NCBI RefSeq assembly: GCF_042453785.1
Contig: NC_091664.1
Coordinates: forward strand, 31,358,501 to 31,422,500
Length of the DNA stretch: 64,000 nucleotides
From: Malus domestica
Taxonomy: Eukaryota > Streptophyta > Magnoliopsida > Rosales > Rosaceae
Reading direction: 5' to 3'
Position numbers and translations under genes: made by a program. Below are positions 1-16,176 of this stretch, in pieces. The stretch's first letter is position 1; each line of letters starts with the position of its first letter. The notes below the pieces were generated by a model. That model did no database searches, was not told the origin of the DNA, and saw only the letters and a program-made list of their open reading frames with translations.

Positions 1-645
1 ACCTTGTAAAGTAAAGCCTCCCTCAGGAGAGATTCTCTCATGCAATCAAGTTTTAGTCTCAGTAGCGTCACTGTCCATACCCTTTCCTCTTTACACTTGC
101 AATGCAGGCAGAATATATACAATACATTTGAAATATTTGAGACTCGTTAACTATAATAAAAATATGAGTTTTAATACAACAACGTTACAACCAACAATCC
201 GCAGCAAGAGTGAGAAGCATTGTAGCATACAACAATACCAGTCTTTATTTTTATTTTTTTATTTTTATACCTCATCTCAATCATCTAACTCTCCGATTCT
301 GCAAAAGGTGTGCGGATTTCATTTCCCTTCCTGATCTGTTAGTATCAACACTTTATGCTATAGAATCCTATTCCCGGATAGTATGCCGATTGCTGCTCAT
401 CCCAATCGTATGTTCTAATCAAAGGCATGCACTGAATCCTTCAGAGATATCAACCCAACATTATGAGTTGTTAATGAATTTCCGAGGACAATGAGGCTCA
501 AATGTAAATCGCAAACAAGCTTATCCCAGAAAAATAGATAAAAATAAAGAGGTCGAACCAGAAAGGGTGGACAAAAATTATCACCACCTGGAAAGACAGA
601 TCAAGGGCAAGGAATGAGTGGGCTGCTGTGACACTTCTGGTTGAA
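1..645. other. Gene-poor left edge, 3' flank of the aspartic protease
   Basis: I see no convincing gene here. The short open frames are not protein-like. The stretch next to the protease stop codon at 646 probably holds that gene's 3' UTR, since the gene runs leftward. Nothing repeat-like stands out. Confidence 0.4.
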
Positions 646-3443
646 TTAAATCAATATTTGCAGCATGGAAATCACTAACAAGAAGAATGCCAATAACCTT
701 CCAATCATCGGACCCGAAGCTGAAGAAAGATTGTGGGCACCGACCGAGTACACCTGCCCTGACTTCTCATCTTTCAATTTGATGCTTGAAGTGCCTAAAT
801 CAAAACAAACCGAAAAAGACATAAGATAATGAAACATAAGATTAAACACTAACAAATCAAACAATGAATGGGATGCTACTCACAGTTGTAGTCAGTCCAC
901 CCAATAGCTTGGTTTTCGATATCATACAGGACTAGCTTATTCGAAAGTACTAAATCTGCAAATTGGAACAATGATTATATTCGATGAATAGGATCCAATT
1001 CATGTGAAAAATAAACCAACTAATAAATATATGTCTTTGACTTGTGATTCAAGGCTCTACCTCCCAGAATAGTCATGGACTTTCCGTCTTTAGATTTCAT
1101 GGAGTTGGTTTGCCAACCAGAACACCAGACATCATCCTGTGTATATGTCATGACAAATGTAAATTAGTTAAGAACTCACGGAACAAGGTCAAGGTAATTA
1201 ATTTTGTTCGAGAATCTAAAACACTTGCCTTTAACTGGAACAGATAATCATGAGGATATGCAGTCAACACAGCAGAATTCTTGAAATTAAACTTCACAAC
1301 TGGAAATCCATCATCAACACTGCAAGAAAAACACGCAAGGAAAAGTGAGGTTGGTTTCAGCAAGCCTCGCTGCTCTTCGTATATTCACATGCTTTGCTTA
1401 AGTTAATCTGCAAATGTTATAGCTAAGATGACAATGCTTACTTTCTGGAATACTCAAAACATGTAAACTGCTCGTCAACAGTATGCTTTTTCAATCCAGA
1501 CTGTCGAGCATATATCTAATTTACCAAAAAATTACAATGTCAGGTTTTACAACCAAAAAGGGAAGCAATGTAATTGGTTAGACAACAAAATCAAAATGGA
1601 GAGAAAAAATCTTCAGTGACCACCTTTTTCATAAAAGGTTCATAAAACTCCGGTGAAAGATAAGCCAAGGTTGTTCCACTGTCAATTACTACCCCGTTCC
1701 GGTCTTCGAAAAGGCCAAATAAATCTGTGGGAAAATCTACAACATCGCCACCCACTTCAACGGACTTCACCGTAACAGTATAATGTGGCCTGAGATCATT
1801 TCAATAAAAATAAAATTATCACAAATTTCATATGCGAATTACAGCATATTTTTTATTGAAGTTAAGTATTACGAAGCATTCTGAGATTGTGCGACATACA
1901 GATTTGGTATCAGCGGAGTTGTGTTTTTCACTTTTGGTTCCACCACTTCCCCAATGGCCCAAATTCCACCACCTTTCACGTTATCCAAGCAGTGTGCGAA
2001 TTGTTTTTTCACCTTTCCAGATGAAGACAGCTGCGAAATTACGGATGCATTTGCCTGTCCAAAACCAAGTATCCCATCAACTGCTCCAGGAGATTTACCA
2101 AGATTCCCAGATTGTTTAGCTCCGCACCTATTCCGCAACACACACAGCTTAATACACACGGCAAGAGCATAGCAACAATGAATTATGAAAATTCAAAGTC
2201 AGCCAATTCAAACAGACAACGGGAAGCAACAAAAAAGACGCTGAATGTAATCTCGTTATGTATCTCTTATTGAGCTAGTATTAGTATGACAAAGGCACAA
2301 GACTCACCCGAATACTACGGTTCCATATGTTGAGGTTGTTTGATGATTTCCATTGACTTTATCAAGTTGGATATTGTCCTTGACATAGTAACCAGAAGTT
2401 GTGCTTCCATCTCCGTACGAGATACTATAATTGCAAAGCATATCTGCCTTGCAATCAGGAAGTTTACCGTTGAATGAGGAAGTGCAGAACTCTTGATCAC
2501 ATGTAACCTTGCTTGAAGTTGAAGAGCTCTTTGCATCATACATTGTGAGCTTAAACTGTATCACAATAACAATAACGATAACTGCTGTGGAGATCATCAA
2601 GTAGGGCGAAAAAAGAAGGCAAGGGTGGAGGCAAACGTACACCAAGATTATTTTTAGTAGGACAGTTGCTGCACTCTGCACAATTCACCCATAAAACGTC
2701 ACTTCCTGTATCAACTTGCACATGAAAGTCCTTTGAAGGAGAGCCAAGTCCGATTTTCGCGATGTAGAGCCTAAATCCAGCCAGGCAAATGCAATCTATA
2801 AGTATCATAAAAATTAAATTTGCACCCAACTGAAAACTATGACAACATAAGTACACATGATGCAATTGATATTAATTTACGAAAGCTCCCAATACATGGA
2901 AGGGGGCGCAGTTGCTTATAAATATTAAGCTTTTAATATACAGAGATATTTTACTAATAAATGGGGGATTAGGCTGTCGCAACCATAATAATTAGGTATC
3001 GAACTGTAGTGCAAGCGGCGGATATAAATACATATTAAGTTAAGCAAGTAGATTATATAATATCAGAAGTAGAGAGATTGCCTTAATTTACCAACATTAG
3101 CAATTTAACATTACTAACGAAATTTTATGTTAAAACAACAAAGGAAAAATTTGGAAAAAGAGACAATTAATTGTGGATGAAGGAAAGCAATTACGCACCC
3201 GGCTTCAGAAGGATGGCCATTGCCACCTAATTGCAAATCTATAGCGGAGTCTGCGCCGGCGAGAAGCCTCCGGTGACGGCGAGCATCATGTTCTTTCCAT
3301 GCACCCAAAGACACCTGCTTCCCAGGACCCTTAAACTTATGGTTCACCGGAAACACCATGTTACCCGAGACATTTACTGCCGAAGCGAAAAAAACCAGAA
3401 AACCACCCAACAGCGCTACTCTTGTCCTTGCTGTTGCCGCCAT
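646..3443 (-). CDS. A36/A39-type GPI-anchored aspartic protease (pepsin family A1)
   Basis: A secreted pepsin-like endopeptidase of the plant A36/A39 group, which is known to be GPI-anchored and active in pollen and embryo sac; the tissue role here is inferred. Ten exons: 3443-3199, 2770-2641, 2555-2308, 2127-1900, 1789-1624, 1515-1442, 1319-1229, 1136-1061, 955-884 and 794-646, giving 492 aa, close to the family's roughly 480. The start is the ATG followed by a hydrophobic signal peptide (MAATARTRVALLGGFLVFFA). The first catalytic motif is VDTGSDVLWVNC (Asp about residue 102), the second VIDSGTTLAYL (Asp about 320). The C-terminus carries NLSSASG followed by a hydrophobic tail, a typical GPI-attachment signal. 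Intron 7 appears to use a GC donor (AAG|gcaagt), because the GT alternatives break the frame. Nothing looks broken. Confidence in the family is high; the A36-versus-A39 assignment is open. Confidence 0.9.
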
Positions 3444-4727
3444 TTCGAAAATTTTAAGGTCACTTAACCAAACCGAGATTGAATAAAAGAAAATGTTTGG
3501 ATTGGACCCGACAAACAACAGCCACCTTTTTTTGCAGCCAAAACCCGGATTTTGGAATAATTGGTGATAAGTTGGATTAGAAGTGTGGGTTTTGTGGGAA
3601 AATCATGGCCGAGTTGGGTGGAGAAACGAGCAGGCAACAAGGTGGGTGGCCCGGTGGGGAGAGAGAGGGAGAGAAAGCATATGATGTGTAAACAGGGAGT
3701 TTATGCAAGAAAGAAAAACGGAGAATCGAGAGAGAGAGACGAGGAACGAGATTGTTGGGGGATTTCAATGGCGAAAGACACGTCTTTCCAAAATAGTAAA
3801 TTTCGTCAACTTTGTAATTGTTTTACTTTTTTTGACTTATTTTCACATTTGGTCTTTTGGTTTCGTTGTCGATTTTCTGGTTTCTTATCTGCTTTTTTAT
3901 TTATTTATTTATTTATTTTTAATTCTTTAGTTTATCCTTAATTACTGGGATTTCTGTTTCCCATGTATTCTGGATATTCTTCAGTTTTTTATCAAAGCTT
4001 AAGAGAGCAACATTTATTACAAATAAAAAACACACACTTTACAAGCCGAAAAAACACACACGGGACATGCCTATAGGAGTAAGGAGTAAGGATGAAATAC
4101 GAAGAGGGACGCAGGTGGGATGAGAAGAAAAGGGCAAATCGAAATAGAGAGCAGGGGGAAAACACAGTTGAAGAAAGGAAAAGGAGACAATGAGAGGAAG
4201 GGCAGAACGGCTAACCAACCCCAGCCGAAGTTAAGGTCGGCACCACCAGATCTATGCAAATTTGAAGCTCTCATACAGACAGTGAGAAGAACTCTGAAAC
4301 TGAGAGAAAGTCTATCACAAGGAGAGAAAAGTGGTGCCGCTACATGATGGATGCCCTTCAGTTTTGGTTTTGGAATTTGGAGGGAAATCTTTTGCTTCAA
4401 GCCCTTCACCTCTCTCTCTCTCTCTCTATTGTTTTATACATGTCATATGTCGAAACATGATGGAACTTTTAGCAAGGCGTAACCTCAAAATATATTATTC
4501 AAACTGAATTAGATATAAAAGAAGTGACTTTGGCATACATCGTCTGCTTATCAGCTTATGCTAATTGCTATGCTTGGATCACACACACGGGACATGCCGG
4601 GTATATAATTTCTTACTAGTACTTAGAATCACAAACTAAACTATATATGTTCATCAAATTTGACAGCCAAATGACAAGGTGTTTGTACTTAGTCGAGGTT
4701 AGCAATCAAATCCTAACTTATTAATAT
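3444..4727. other. Upstream region of the aspartic protease with low-complexity tracts
   Basis: No gene is seen. It holds a purine-rich stretch (about 3650-3760), a TTTA-type run near 3893-3920 and a short CT repeat near 4411-4428. An 18-bp direct repeat, acacacacgggacatgcc, lies at 4054-4071 and again at 4581-4598. The first few hundred bases probably contain the protease promoter and 5' UTR. Confidence 0.4.
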
Positions 4728-5025
4728 TGTCACATCGGCCCTCACCACATTTCGGGCTCGACTCTGCCGTAGCATAATATTATCCGTTTTGGATCCCGAC
4801 CACACTCTCAAGGTTTTGTTTCTGGGAACTCACACGAGAACTTTCCAGTGGGCTTCCCAGTGGGTCACCCATTCTGGGATTGCTCTCGCGCAAACTCGTT
4901 TAACTTCGGAGTTCATACGGAATCCAAAGCCAGTGAGCTCCCAAAAAGTCTCGTGCTAGGTAGAGATGAGAATATACATATAAAGCTTACAAGATCCACT
5001 CCCCTGGACGATGTGAGATGTTACA
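4728..5025 (-). mobile_element. Solo LTR of a Cassandra TRIM
   Basis: A 298-bp LTR, read on the minus strand from TGTAACATC to GATGTGACA, and flanked by a perfect 5-bp target duplication AATAT (4723-4727 and 5026-5030). It matches the two LTRs at 31.4-32.0 kb. Its middle (about 4845-4925) resembles plant 5S rRNA (GGGTGACCCACTGGGAAG, AACTCCGAAGTTAA), the hallmark of Cassandra elements. Only one LTR is present, with target repeats on both sides, so it is a solo LTR from LTR-LTR recombination. It is an old, non-coding fossil. Confidence 0.85.
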
Positions 5026-5030
5026 AATAT

Positions 5031-5835
5031 CATTTGTACAAACCTTATGGGGTTTAAAGTTTTGGAACGTGAGATTCAATTTTGAGAACTAGTTTTATTC
5101 ATAAAAAGTATCAAGAGACATAAGTAAATAAGTGGTGCGCGTATATTTATTTATGATTTTTAGATTAAATAAATGAAAGAACAATCAAGAGACATAAGTG
5201 GTGCGTGTAAATTATTTTTCTTTCTCATTTATATCGACGAGGCAAAATATACTGCTTGAAAAATGATGGGCCAAATGACTTATACACCACTAGGTTTTTC
5301 ATTACAAAATAAATATCCCATGACTATTTTAGTCTGCTCAAAATCTGTATGCTTAAAACCATACAAGGCATCATCATTTCCATTTCCTCCATCACTTCAC
5401 CTTCCCAAAAGCTCTCCCTCCCTATCCACCACTCATTCGTATCACTACAATCCGCTAAACAACCCACAAAATTTGAACTCTCATATTGACTAAAATACCC
5501 CGATATTTCCCACGTCAAACCGAAAACCAAAAGTGGCATTCCGTCATTTTGCTTGAATAAACTATTCTAAGCGACGAAAATGTCCCCGAGTCTCCCACAA
5601 ACAGCCCAAAACGCTGAGGGCAATGCTGTCATTCCATTCTCGCGATCCCCAGGCCTCCATCCACAAAACACGTTGGGTGAAGTGACGAAAATGAACGCGG
5701 ATATGTCATAAGATCCCACGAACCAGAGGACAAATCAGTCATTCCAAAATCACCTCTCTCCTCTGTAATATAGTCGTTTGTTAATCTCTGGCTGCAACTG
5801 ATTCACTGGGCTCTCCTCTCTTCTCCATCACAAAA
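5031..5835. other. Thioredoxin f upstream region
   Basis: No gene is recognised. The last few hundred bases are less AT-rich and carry CT-rich stretches (about 5753-5825), as expected for a promoter and 5' UTR. No specific regulatory site can be named with confidence. Confidence 0.35.
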
Positions 5836-7548
5836 ATGGCTCTGCAGTCAGCCGCACTCTCCGTCGGTGCATCCACGTCGCTACCCTGCGCCGCCAAGTA
5901 CCCGATCATTTGCTCCTCCTCTGCTTCGAGTTCGAGCTGCTTCCTCTCGCAGAGGAAGAATGCGGCTGCGGTTGGACTTGGATTGAGTAAGAGGAAGATG
6001 GGCTCCTGGGGGTGTACGGTAAGGTCGAACTTGGACACTGTCGGTCCCACTGTGAATGTGGGCCAAGTCACGGAGGTCGACAAGGACACCTTCTGGCCCA
6101 TAGTCAAGGCCGCCGGCGACAAGACCGTCGTCCTCGACATGTATACCCAATGGTATGTCTCTTTATGCTTATACTTCCACTTTCTGATTGGTTCCCGAGA
6201 AAATCCAGGAATAAATTCGAAAGAAAAGGAAACGGAAATTAAGAAAGCAAGAAAATTTAAGCAAGTTTTCGGCTAATTTCGGGAAAAAAATTGGTGAACT
6301 GATCAGTTTTCAACGAATAGTGAAGTGCAATTTGAAAGTTTATGATTTTGTTTTAGTGGAATTTCAGAATGTTGATTTCAGCTCTTAAGTTGCTTATATA
6401 AGATATGTTGTTACAAACTTTTTGAGTTTTGAGATGCTAGTTCCCCAAACCGTTTAGGTAAGCCTTTGGAAATTGAATTACTGTAACCCGGGACAATACT
6501 TGCACTGAGTCTGGCCTAGCTTGTTCGTTGATTAGGGTGACCCCCTTGTTGATTTTCTGCTCATTTACCGGCATTCATGTCGAGAGTCGTGGTTAATTCA
6601 CACCTCCAACATGATCCTTTCCTTATTATGATTCCATATACATGCACCTACGCTTGAATGGATCTCAGTTATTCTACATTTACGGGATCCAAAATCGTCA
6701 TTTACAAATACAGTACAGACATGGAAGATGGAAAGGTGGGAGTAACAAAAGCTTTGGTCTTTGAGTGGTAGTTCAGAACCTTCGGATCGATCTTGGACTA
6801 TATTTTAGATCATCATGATTCTCATTCTATCTGTGTTACTTATGTCAAGTTGAAGATGGTGATATACTGTGTTTCAACCATTGAGACGTGATCTGAATTT
6901 AAAATGGTAGACTATGGAATAGTTGATCATTCCGTATGACGCGAGTTTAGCACGTCTGGTAAGTTGTATGAACTTTGTTCTGTATTCCATAGAGGAGCGG
7001 GGATATGTAACAAGTGAAAAACAATAAAGAAGAAACGTTCGCATATATGCCTGATATGCATAACTGTATTTGCTTATAACGATCGTTATTAAGGTCAAGG
7101 CATATGTAAACCTGTAGTAGATTGAACACCTCTTCTGTTTTATTTTCTCATCCTGCTTTTGCTTCTTCGCCATTTTTAAAGCTTGAGATTAGTTACCCCA
7201 TCGTTCTGCGCAGGTGTGGACCTTGCAAAGTGATAGCTCCAAAATTTCAAGAATTGTCCAAGAAGTATCTTGATGTCGTATTTTTAAAGCTTGATTGTAG
7301 CCAAGAAAATAAGGTTGGTTGGTTGGTTCCATCTGTCATGCTTGAATACTTTTTACTCAAGTGCGTTGCTGTGCTCTGTCTTATGTTAAACGGTGATTGT
7401 TTCTTGTTAGCAGCCATTGGCGAAGGAGCTTGGGATAAGGGTGGTGCCAACTTTCAAGATTTTGAAGGACAACAAGGTTGTAAAAGAGGTGAAGGGTGCC
7501 AAATTCGACGATTTAGTTGTTGCTATAGACGCTGTTAGATCGAGCTAA
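5836..7548 (+). CDS. TRXF: Thioredoxin f, chloroplastic
   Basis: A plastid dithiol-disulfide oxidoreductase that passes electrons from ferredoxin-thioredoxin reductase to Calvin-cycle enzymes such as fructose-1,6-bisphosphatase (family knowledge). Three exons, 5836-6152, 7214-7313 and 7414-7548, give 183 aa, normal for f-type precursors. The first 65-70 residues are Ser/Ala-rich with few acidic residues, fitting a stroma transit peptide, followed by GQVTEVDKDTFWPIV. The active site WCGPC is split by intron 1: exon 1 ends with TG of the Trp codon, and exon 2 opens with the rest plus CGPC (residues about 106-110). Exon 3 holds the cis-Pro loop VVPTF. Introns have GT-AG ends and the frame is intact. 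Assignment to the f class rests on the overall match and could be confused only with other plastid thioredoxins. Confidence 0.93.
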
Positions 7549-8096
7549 ACCCTTTAAATTTTCTCCGTGAGATGTTAATAACGTAAAGAAAAACGTCCGC
7601 CGGAGCTGATTACTGTACTTGTATGTATCCATGGGACGCTTTCTTTGCAATTGCAGTTGAAATTTGAATGAAAGAAATGTAAGCAGGTCCGTATGCCTTC
7701 TTAGAAAGAGCTTGTGGTGTTTTTGAAATTACAGTCCTACCCCTAAGTGCTTGGTGGCCCATGTATGTTGCAAGCCAATGAAATGAGGCCACCGTAACAC
7801 AGTGATGCAAAGCTAAAAGACAATACAACCCTTGGAATGTTTCTAATATAACAACCATACATTCACCCACCCAAGCTGCAATCTGCATTCTGCAGTGTCT
7901 CAATCTTCTAGAGAGACGATTGTCAGTCCATTTTTACAGATCCCACGAACACGATAAAGTTAAAAATTCAAATCCCAAGAGAAAGTCAAAGGTCAAATTT
8001 ACGAGTTGATCTTTCCTTCGTCTTCTCTTTCTCTCCCCAGAACCCAGAACAAGTCGCAGAAGAAGAAGAAGAAGAGAAGAGAGAGAGAAATCAGAA
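7549..8096. other. Thioredoxin f 3' UTR and GFAT promoter interval
   Basis: 548 bp between two genes on the same strand. The first part is probably the thioredoxin 3' UTR. The end carries a CT-rich stretch and an AGAAGAAG-type purine tract (about 8055-8092) directly before the GFAT start codon. No repeat or RNA gene is seen. Confidence 0.4.
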
Positions 8097-12771
<4,675 letters not shown>

Positions 12772-13297
12772 ACCAGGTTTCATGGATGGACATACTTGAG
12801 TATACTTGTGTGCGTTTCTAAATTATGCCAAGAAGGATTTTAGGACCTTAGCGGAATGTAATGCTGCTAAAAACACCTGATTTTTTAGAGATTATTTTGC
12901 TGAGGCTGTAATATGTATGCTGTTGGTAATGTGTGATGCTGCTGAGGTTGTACGTCTTCCACTTTGTAAATCTTTTCGTACTAGGAAGTCGGAACAATAC
13001 TAACCACCCTGTCCCTCCTCCCTCTTCCGACCAAGTTTGTTTACCTTCCTTTATTAACCTGATTTCAGGTTTCTCCATCCTATTTTTCTGATTTCTCTAT
13101 CCTATTTATTTTGAATTGCAGGAATATAACTCAGTACACTAATTGTCATAATGTAAGTGATTAAAATTATTTTTTTTCCAAAGCTATGAACATAAGGACG
13201 ATTATATACGTTTTTGAGATTTTGAGTAAAATATTTTAAAATTTCAATTTAAAAAAAAAAAGGATATTATCTAGGAGAAATTGTGGGGTTAGCCTTA
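12772..13297. other. GFAT 3' UTR and spacer
   Basis: No gene. The 3' UTR of GFAT probably occupies the first part. An A-rich stretch near 13240-13262 precedes the MITE. Small open frames here have no protein character. Confidence 0.4.
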
Positions 13298-13300
13298 TAA

Positions 13301-13716
13301 GAGCATCTCCATCCTTGGAGCCCTCTCCCTTGGCAATTCACTATTGAATCCACCCTATTGAACAGTAACTGCCTTTAATGAATAGTAACTTTCATTAATG
13401 AACAGTAATTACTTTTTGCATCTCCACCATTGGAGCCCTCCTCTTGGCAATATGTAATAAAATATTAGTTTTTTTTGTTTGTTTAAATAATATAAAATTA
13501 AAAAAAACATGGAAATGGGGCTGCTGGCCCTCGGGCTGACACAAAAAAAATAAAAAAATGCCTAGCCCTCGAGCTGCAGGCCTGTCAATTCCCCACCCCC
13601 TTGTGCTCGGGCTCGCACCCTCATTCGGGCTCTCCAAGGCTGGAGGGTTGTCCATTGGGCCTCGGGCCCTTTCCTGGTGCCTGTCCCCCGAGCAATCCAC
13701 AAGGGTGGACTTGCTC
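13301..13716. mobile_element. Tourist-like (PIF/Harbinger) MITE
   Basis: A 416-bp non-coding segment with imperfect terminal inverted repeats (left GAGCATCTCCATCC, right end reading GAGCAAGTCCACCC on the other strand). It is bounded on both sides by TAA (13298-13300 and 13717-13719), the 3-bp target type of PIF/Harbinger elements. Inside are short repeated AACAGTAACT-like and TTGGAGCCCTC blocks and a GC-rich core, unlike its AT-rich surroundings. The boundaries rest on short repeats and could be off by a few bases. Confidence 0.5.
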
Positions 13717-13989
13717 TAATGAGCTAATAATAATGTGGTTTATATTCGTTTTTGGCAAAAATAGAGCCTCACAATAGGCTAGCAGTAATGTGGTTCAAAT
13801 TCATTTTTGGCAGAATCGAACTTAAAACCTTTCACTTTCAACTGAACAGAAATACCACTACATTATAGTAGTGTTTTACAATTTCCACTTAAGATGCCTT
13901 GAGAAGAAATAAAAGTGATTTTCAATTTGCCTCCAGCAAAAGTTTAAAACAAAAATAGGAAACGAGTGAAATTTATAATTTTCGGTCAT

Positions 13990-13992
13990 AAA

Positions 13993-14029
<37 letters not shown>

Positions 14030-14030
14030 G
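13990..14030. repeat. Poly(A) run followed by a TA microsatellite
   Basis: About 20 A residues run straight into (TA)n, roughly 150 bp upstream of the KRI1 start codon. It probably varies in length between individuals and could influence nucleosome exclusion at the promoter, which is inference only. Confidence 0.8.
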
Positions 14031-14181
14031 GGGAGTCCATTTCAAGTTTCAAGCAGAAGCAAAGCTAGTGGAGTCGAATGCTCTGAAACCCTAAATATTA
14101 AAAACCCCCGCCACCGCCCCAGCCCCCAAATTAATTGAGGAAGAAGAAGCAGCAGCGACTCAGATAGTCGGCGGAAACAAT

Positions 14182-16176
14182 ATGGGCGGGCTTCAACTAC
14201 TCGACAGCGGAAGCGACTCCGAGAACGAAAACGGAAACGACGACGTTCCGCAGCTCAAAATCAATGAAGATTTCGCTCGCAGGTACGAACACAACAAGAA
14301 GCGGGAGGAGCTCCAACGCTACGAGGAACTGAAGAAGCGAGGCCTCGTGGCTGACCCCTCCGAAGATTCAGACACTGAACCGGATTTTGAATCGGACGAC
14401 GACTACGTCCATGTGGCAAATTCCAAGAAGAGGGAATTGGAATTTTTGGATGGTCTGCTCAAGGTAAAAAAGCAAGACCCTATCTTGAAAAACAAAGATG
14501 TTGTTTTGTTTAATTCTGATGGAACTGAAATGATCGGAAACAATGGAGGAAAGGGAAAGGCAAAGAATAAGAAGAAGATGTACTTGAAAGATGTTAATGC
14601 TAAGCATTTGATGGAGGATGGCCCGGAACTGGCCGAGGAGGATGACAAGAACATTGATAAAAACAGTAAGGTTTACAACGAAGAGCAAGAGCGGATAAGG
14701 AGAGAATTCTTACAGGCCGCTGCAGCCGAGGAGGATGATGATGATGGTGAGTTTTTGATAGAGAAGAATAAGAATGCTGCGGGGAATGATGATACTGTTG
14801 ATAATGATCAGTATGAGAAGGCATTGGACGAGTGTTTCCCCGAATCGGATGAAAATGCTATGTTTCTCAAGAAGTTCTTTAAGGATCAGCTGTGGAAGGA
14901 GGATAAGGATCCTGAGCTAAAGGAGGAGGATTTGGAGATGGTGTCCGAGGACGAGATGGAGATCGAAAGGCAGGAGGAGTATGAGTACAGGTTCCAGGAG
15001 AATGCAGGTGATCGGATTATGGGGCATTCCAGGCAAGTTGAGGGGTCGGTGAGGAAGAAGGTCAAGGCGAGGAAGGAGCAGAGGAAGAGCAAGGAGGAGA
15101 GGATGGAGATTGCAAGGTTGGAGAGGGAGGAGGAGTTGAGGCATTTGAAGAATTTGAAGAAGAAGGAGAACGACGAGAAGGTTAAGAAGATAATGGAGAT
15201 TGCGGGGCTTAAGGAGGGTGAGGAGTCTACATTTGATCCAAAGGAGTTGGAGAAGGAATATGATCCCCAAGAATATGATAGGATGATGAAGAAGGCTTTC
15301 GGTGAGGAGTATTATCAGGCAGAGGATGCTGACTTAGAGCGTTATAGTGATATGGAGGAGGATGATGAGATTGAGAAACCGGACTTTGATAAGGAGGATG
15401 AGTTGCTTGGGCTTCCTAAAGGTTGGGAAACCGTTGGGTCTAGTGATGGGTTCTTAGCTGCCAGGGAGAAGGTTTTGAAGCGGAAAAAGGAAAATGTTTG
15501 TGACCATGAAGAAGAGGAAGAGGAAGAGGAAGAGGAAGAGGAGGAGGAAGTAGAAGAAAAGGAAGAGGAGGAAGAAGAAGAAGAAGAAGAAGAAATGAGT
15601 GAGGAAGATAAACAAGAGAAAAAGCGTAAATTAGCTTTATTGGAGAGAGCTAAGAAGGAGATGATGGATGAATACTATAAGTTGGATTATGAGGATACAA
15701 TTGGAGACTTGAAGACAAGATTCAAGTATGCTAAAATAAAACCTAATAGATATGGCTTGACTACTGCCGAGATATTAGCGATGGATGAAAAGGAGTTGAA
15801 TCAATATGTGTCTTTAAAGAAGCTTGCTCCTTACACAGAGAAAGAGTGGAAGGTACCCAACAACAAGAGAATGGAGATAAAGCAGAAAGCTAAAGAGATT
15901 TTCAGACATGGAAATGTGGGTAATAAAAAGAATCGCAAGAAGCTGAGAATAAGTGATGCAGCTAAGGATTCAAGCTTATCAAAGGGTGCCACAGGGCAAT
16001 CATCAATGAGTGCCCGGGAACATGGGAAAGAACTAGTAGGGGACTCAAATGGTGGTAAAACAGAATCGAGGAGTGCTAGAAGAAGGCGTCACCAAGCTGC
16101 AAGAAAATTACCAGCTTCTAGGCTCATGGCATATGGGGTGGTACCTGTAAAATCTAAGAAAAAAGGAAAGCACTGA
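14182..16176 (+). CDS. KRI1: KRI1 homolog, nucleolar ribosome-biogenesis factor
   Basis: A 664-aa protein in one exon. Yeast Kri1 works with Krr1 in 40S subunit assembly; that role is carried over by homology. The N-terminus (LLDSGSDSENE, then INEDFARRYEHNKKREELQRYEELKKRG) fits the KRI1 start. The middle matches the Kri1 core (KFFKDQLWKED, FDPKELEKEYDPQEYDRMM). The C-terminal domain contains YKLDYEDTIGDLKTRFKYA and a basic tail (KKKGKH) suited to nucleolar import. Residues about 443-474 are almost pure glutamate, encoded by a GAG/GAA microsatellite (about 15509-15596), so the length may vary. The protein is strongly acidic and probably coiled-coil over much of its length. The start is the first ATG of the frame, preceded by a 5' UTR with no competing ATG nearby. 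Confidence 0.93.
   Translation: MGGLQLLDSGSDSENENGNDDVPQLKINEDFARRYEHNKKREELQRYEELKKRGLVADPSEDSDTEPDFESDDDYVHVANSKKRELEFLDGLLKVKKQDPILKNKDVVLFNSDGTEMIGNNGGKGKAKNKKKMYLKDVNAKHLMEDGPELAEEDDKNIDKNSKVYNEEQERIRREFLQAAAAEEDDDDGEFLIEKNKNAAGNDDTVDNDQYEKALDECFPESDENAMFLKKFFKDQLWKEDKDPELKEEDLEMVSEDEMEIERQEEYEYRFQENAGDRIMGHSRQVEGSVRKKVKARKEQRKSKEERMEIARLEREEELRHLKNLKKKENDEKVKKIMEIAGLKEGEESTFDPKELEKEYDPQEYDRMMKKAFGEEYYQAEDADLERYSDMEEDDEIEKPDFDKEDELLGLPKGWETVGSSDGFLAAREKVLKRKKENVCDHEEEEEEEEEEEEEEVEEKEEEEEEEEEEEMSEEDKQEKKRKLALLERAKKEMMDEYYKLDYEDTIGDLKTRFKYAKIKPNRYGLTTAEILAMDEKELNQYVSLKKLAPYTEKEWKVPNNKRMEIKQKAKEIFRHGNVGNKKNRKKLRISDAAKDSSLSKGATGQSSMSAREHGKELVGDSNGGKTESRSARRRRHQAARKLPASRLMAYGVVPVKSKKKGKH

Noticed and set aside
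4071-4409. 112-aa minus-strand open frame in the protease upstream region
   Set aside because: Composition follows the CT-rich DNA and no domain or homologous motif is visible. It is treated as spacer.
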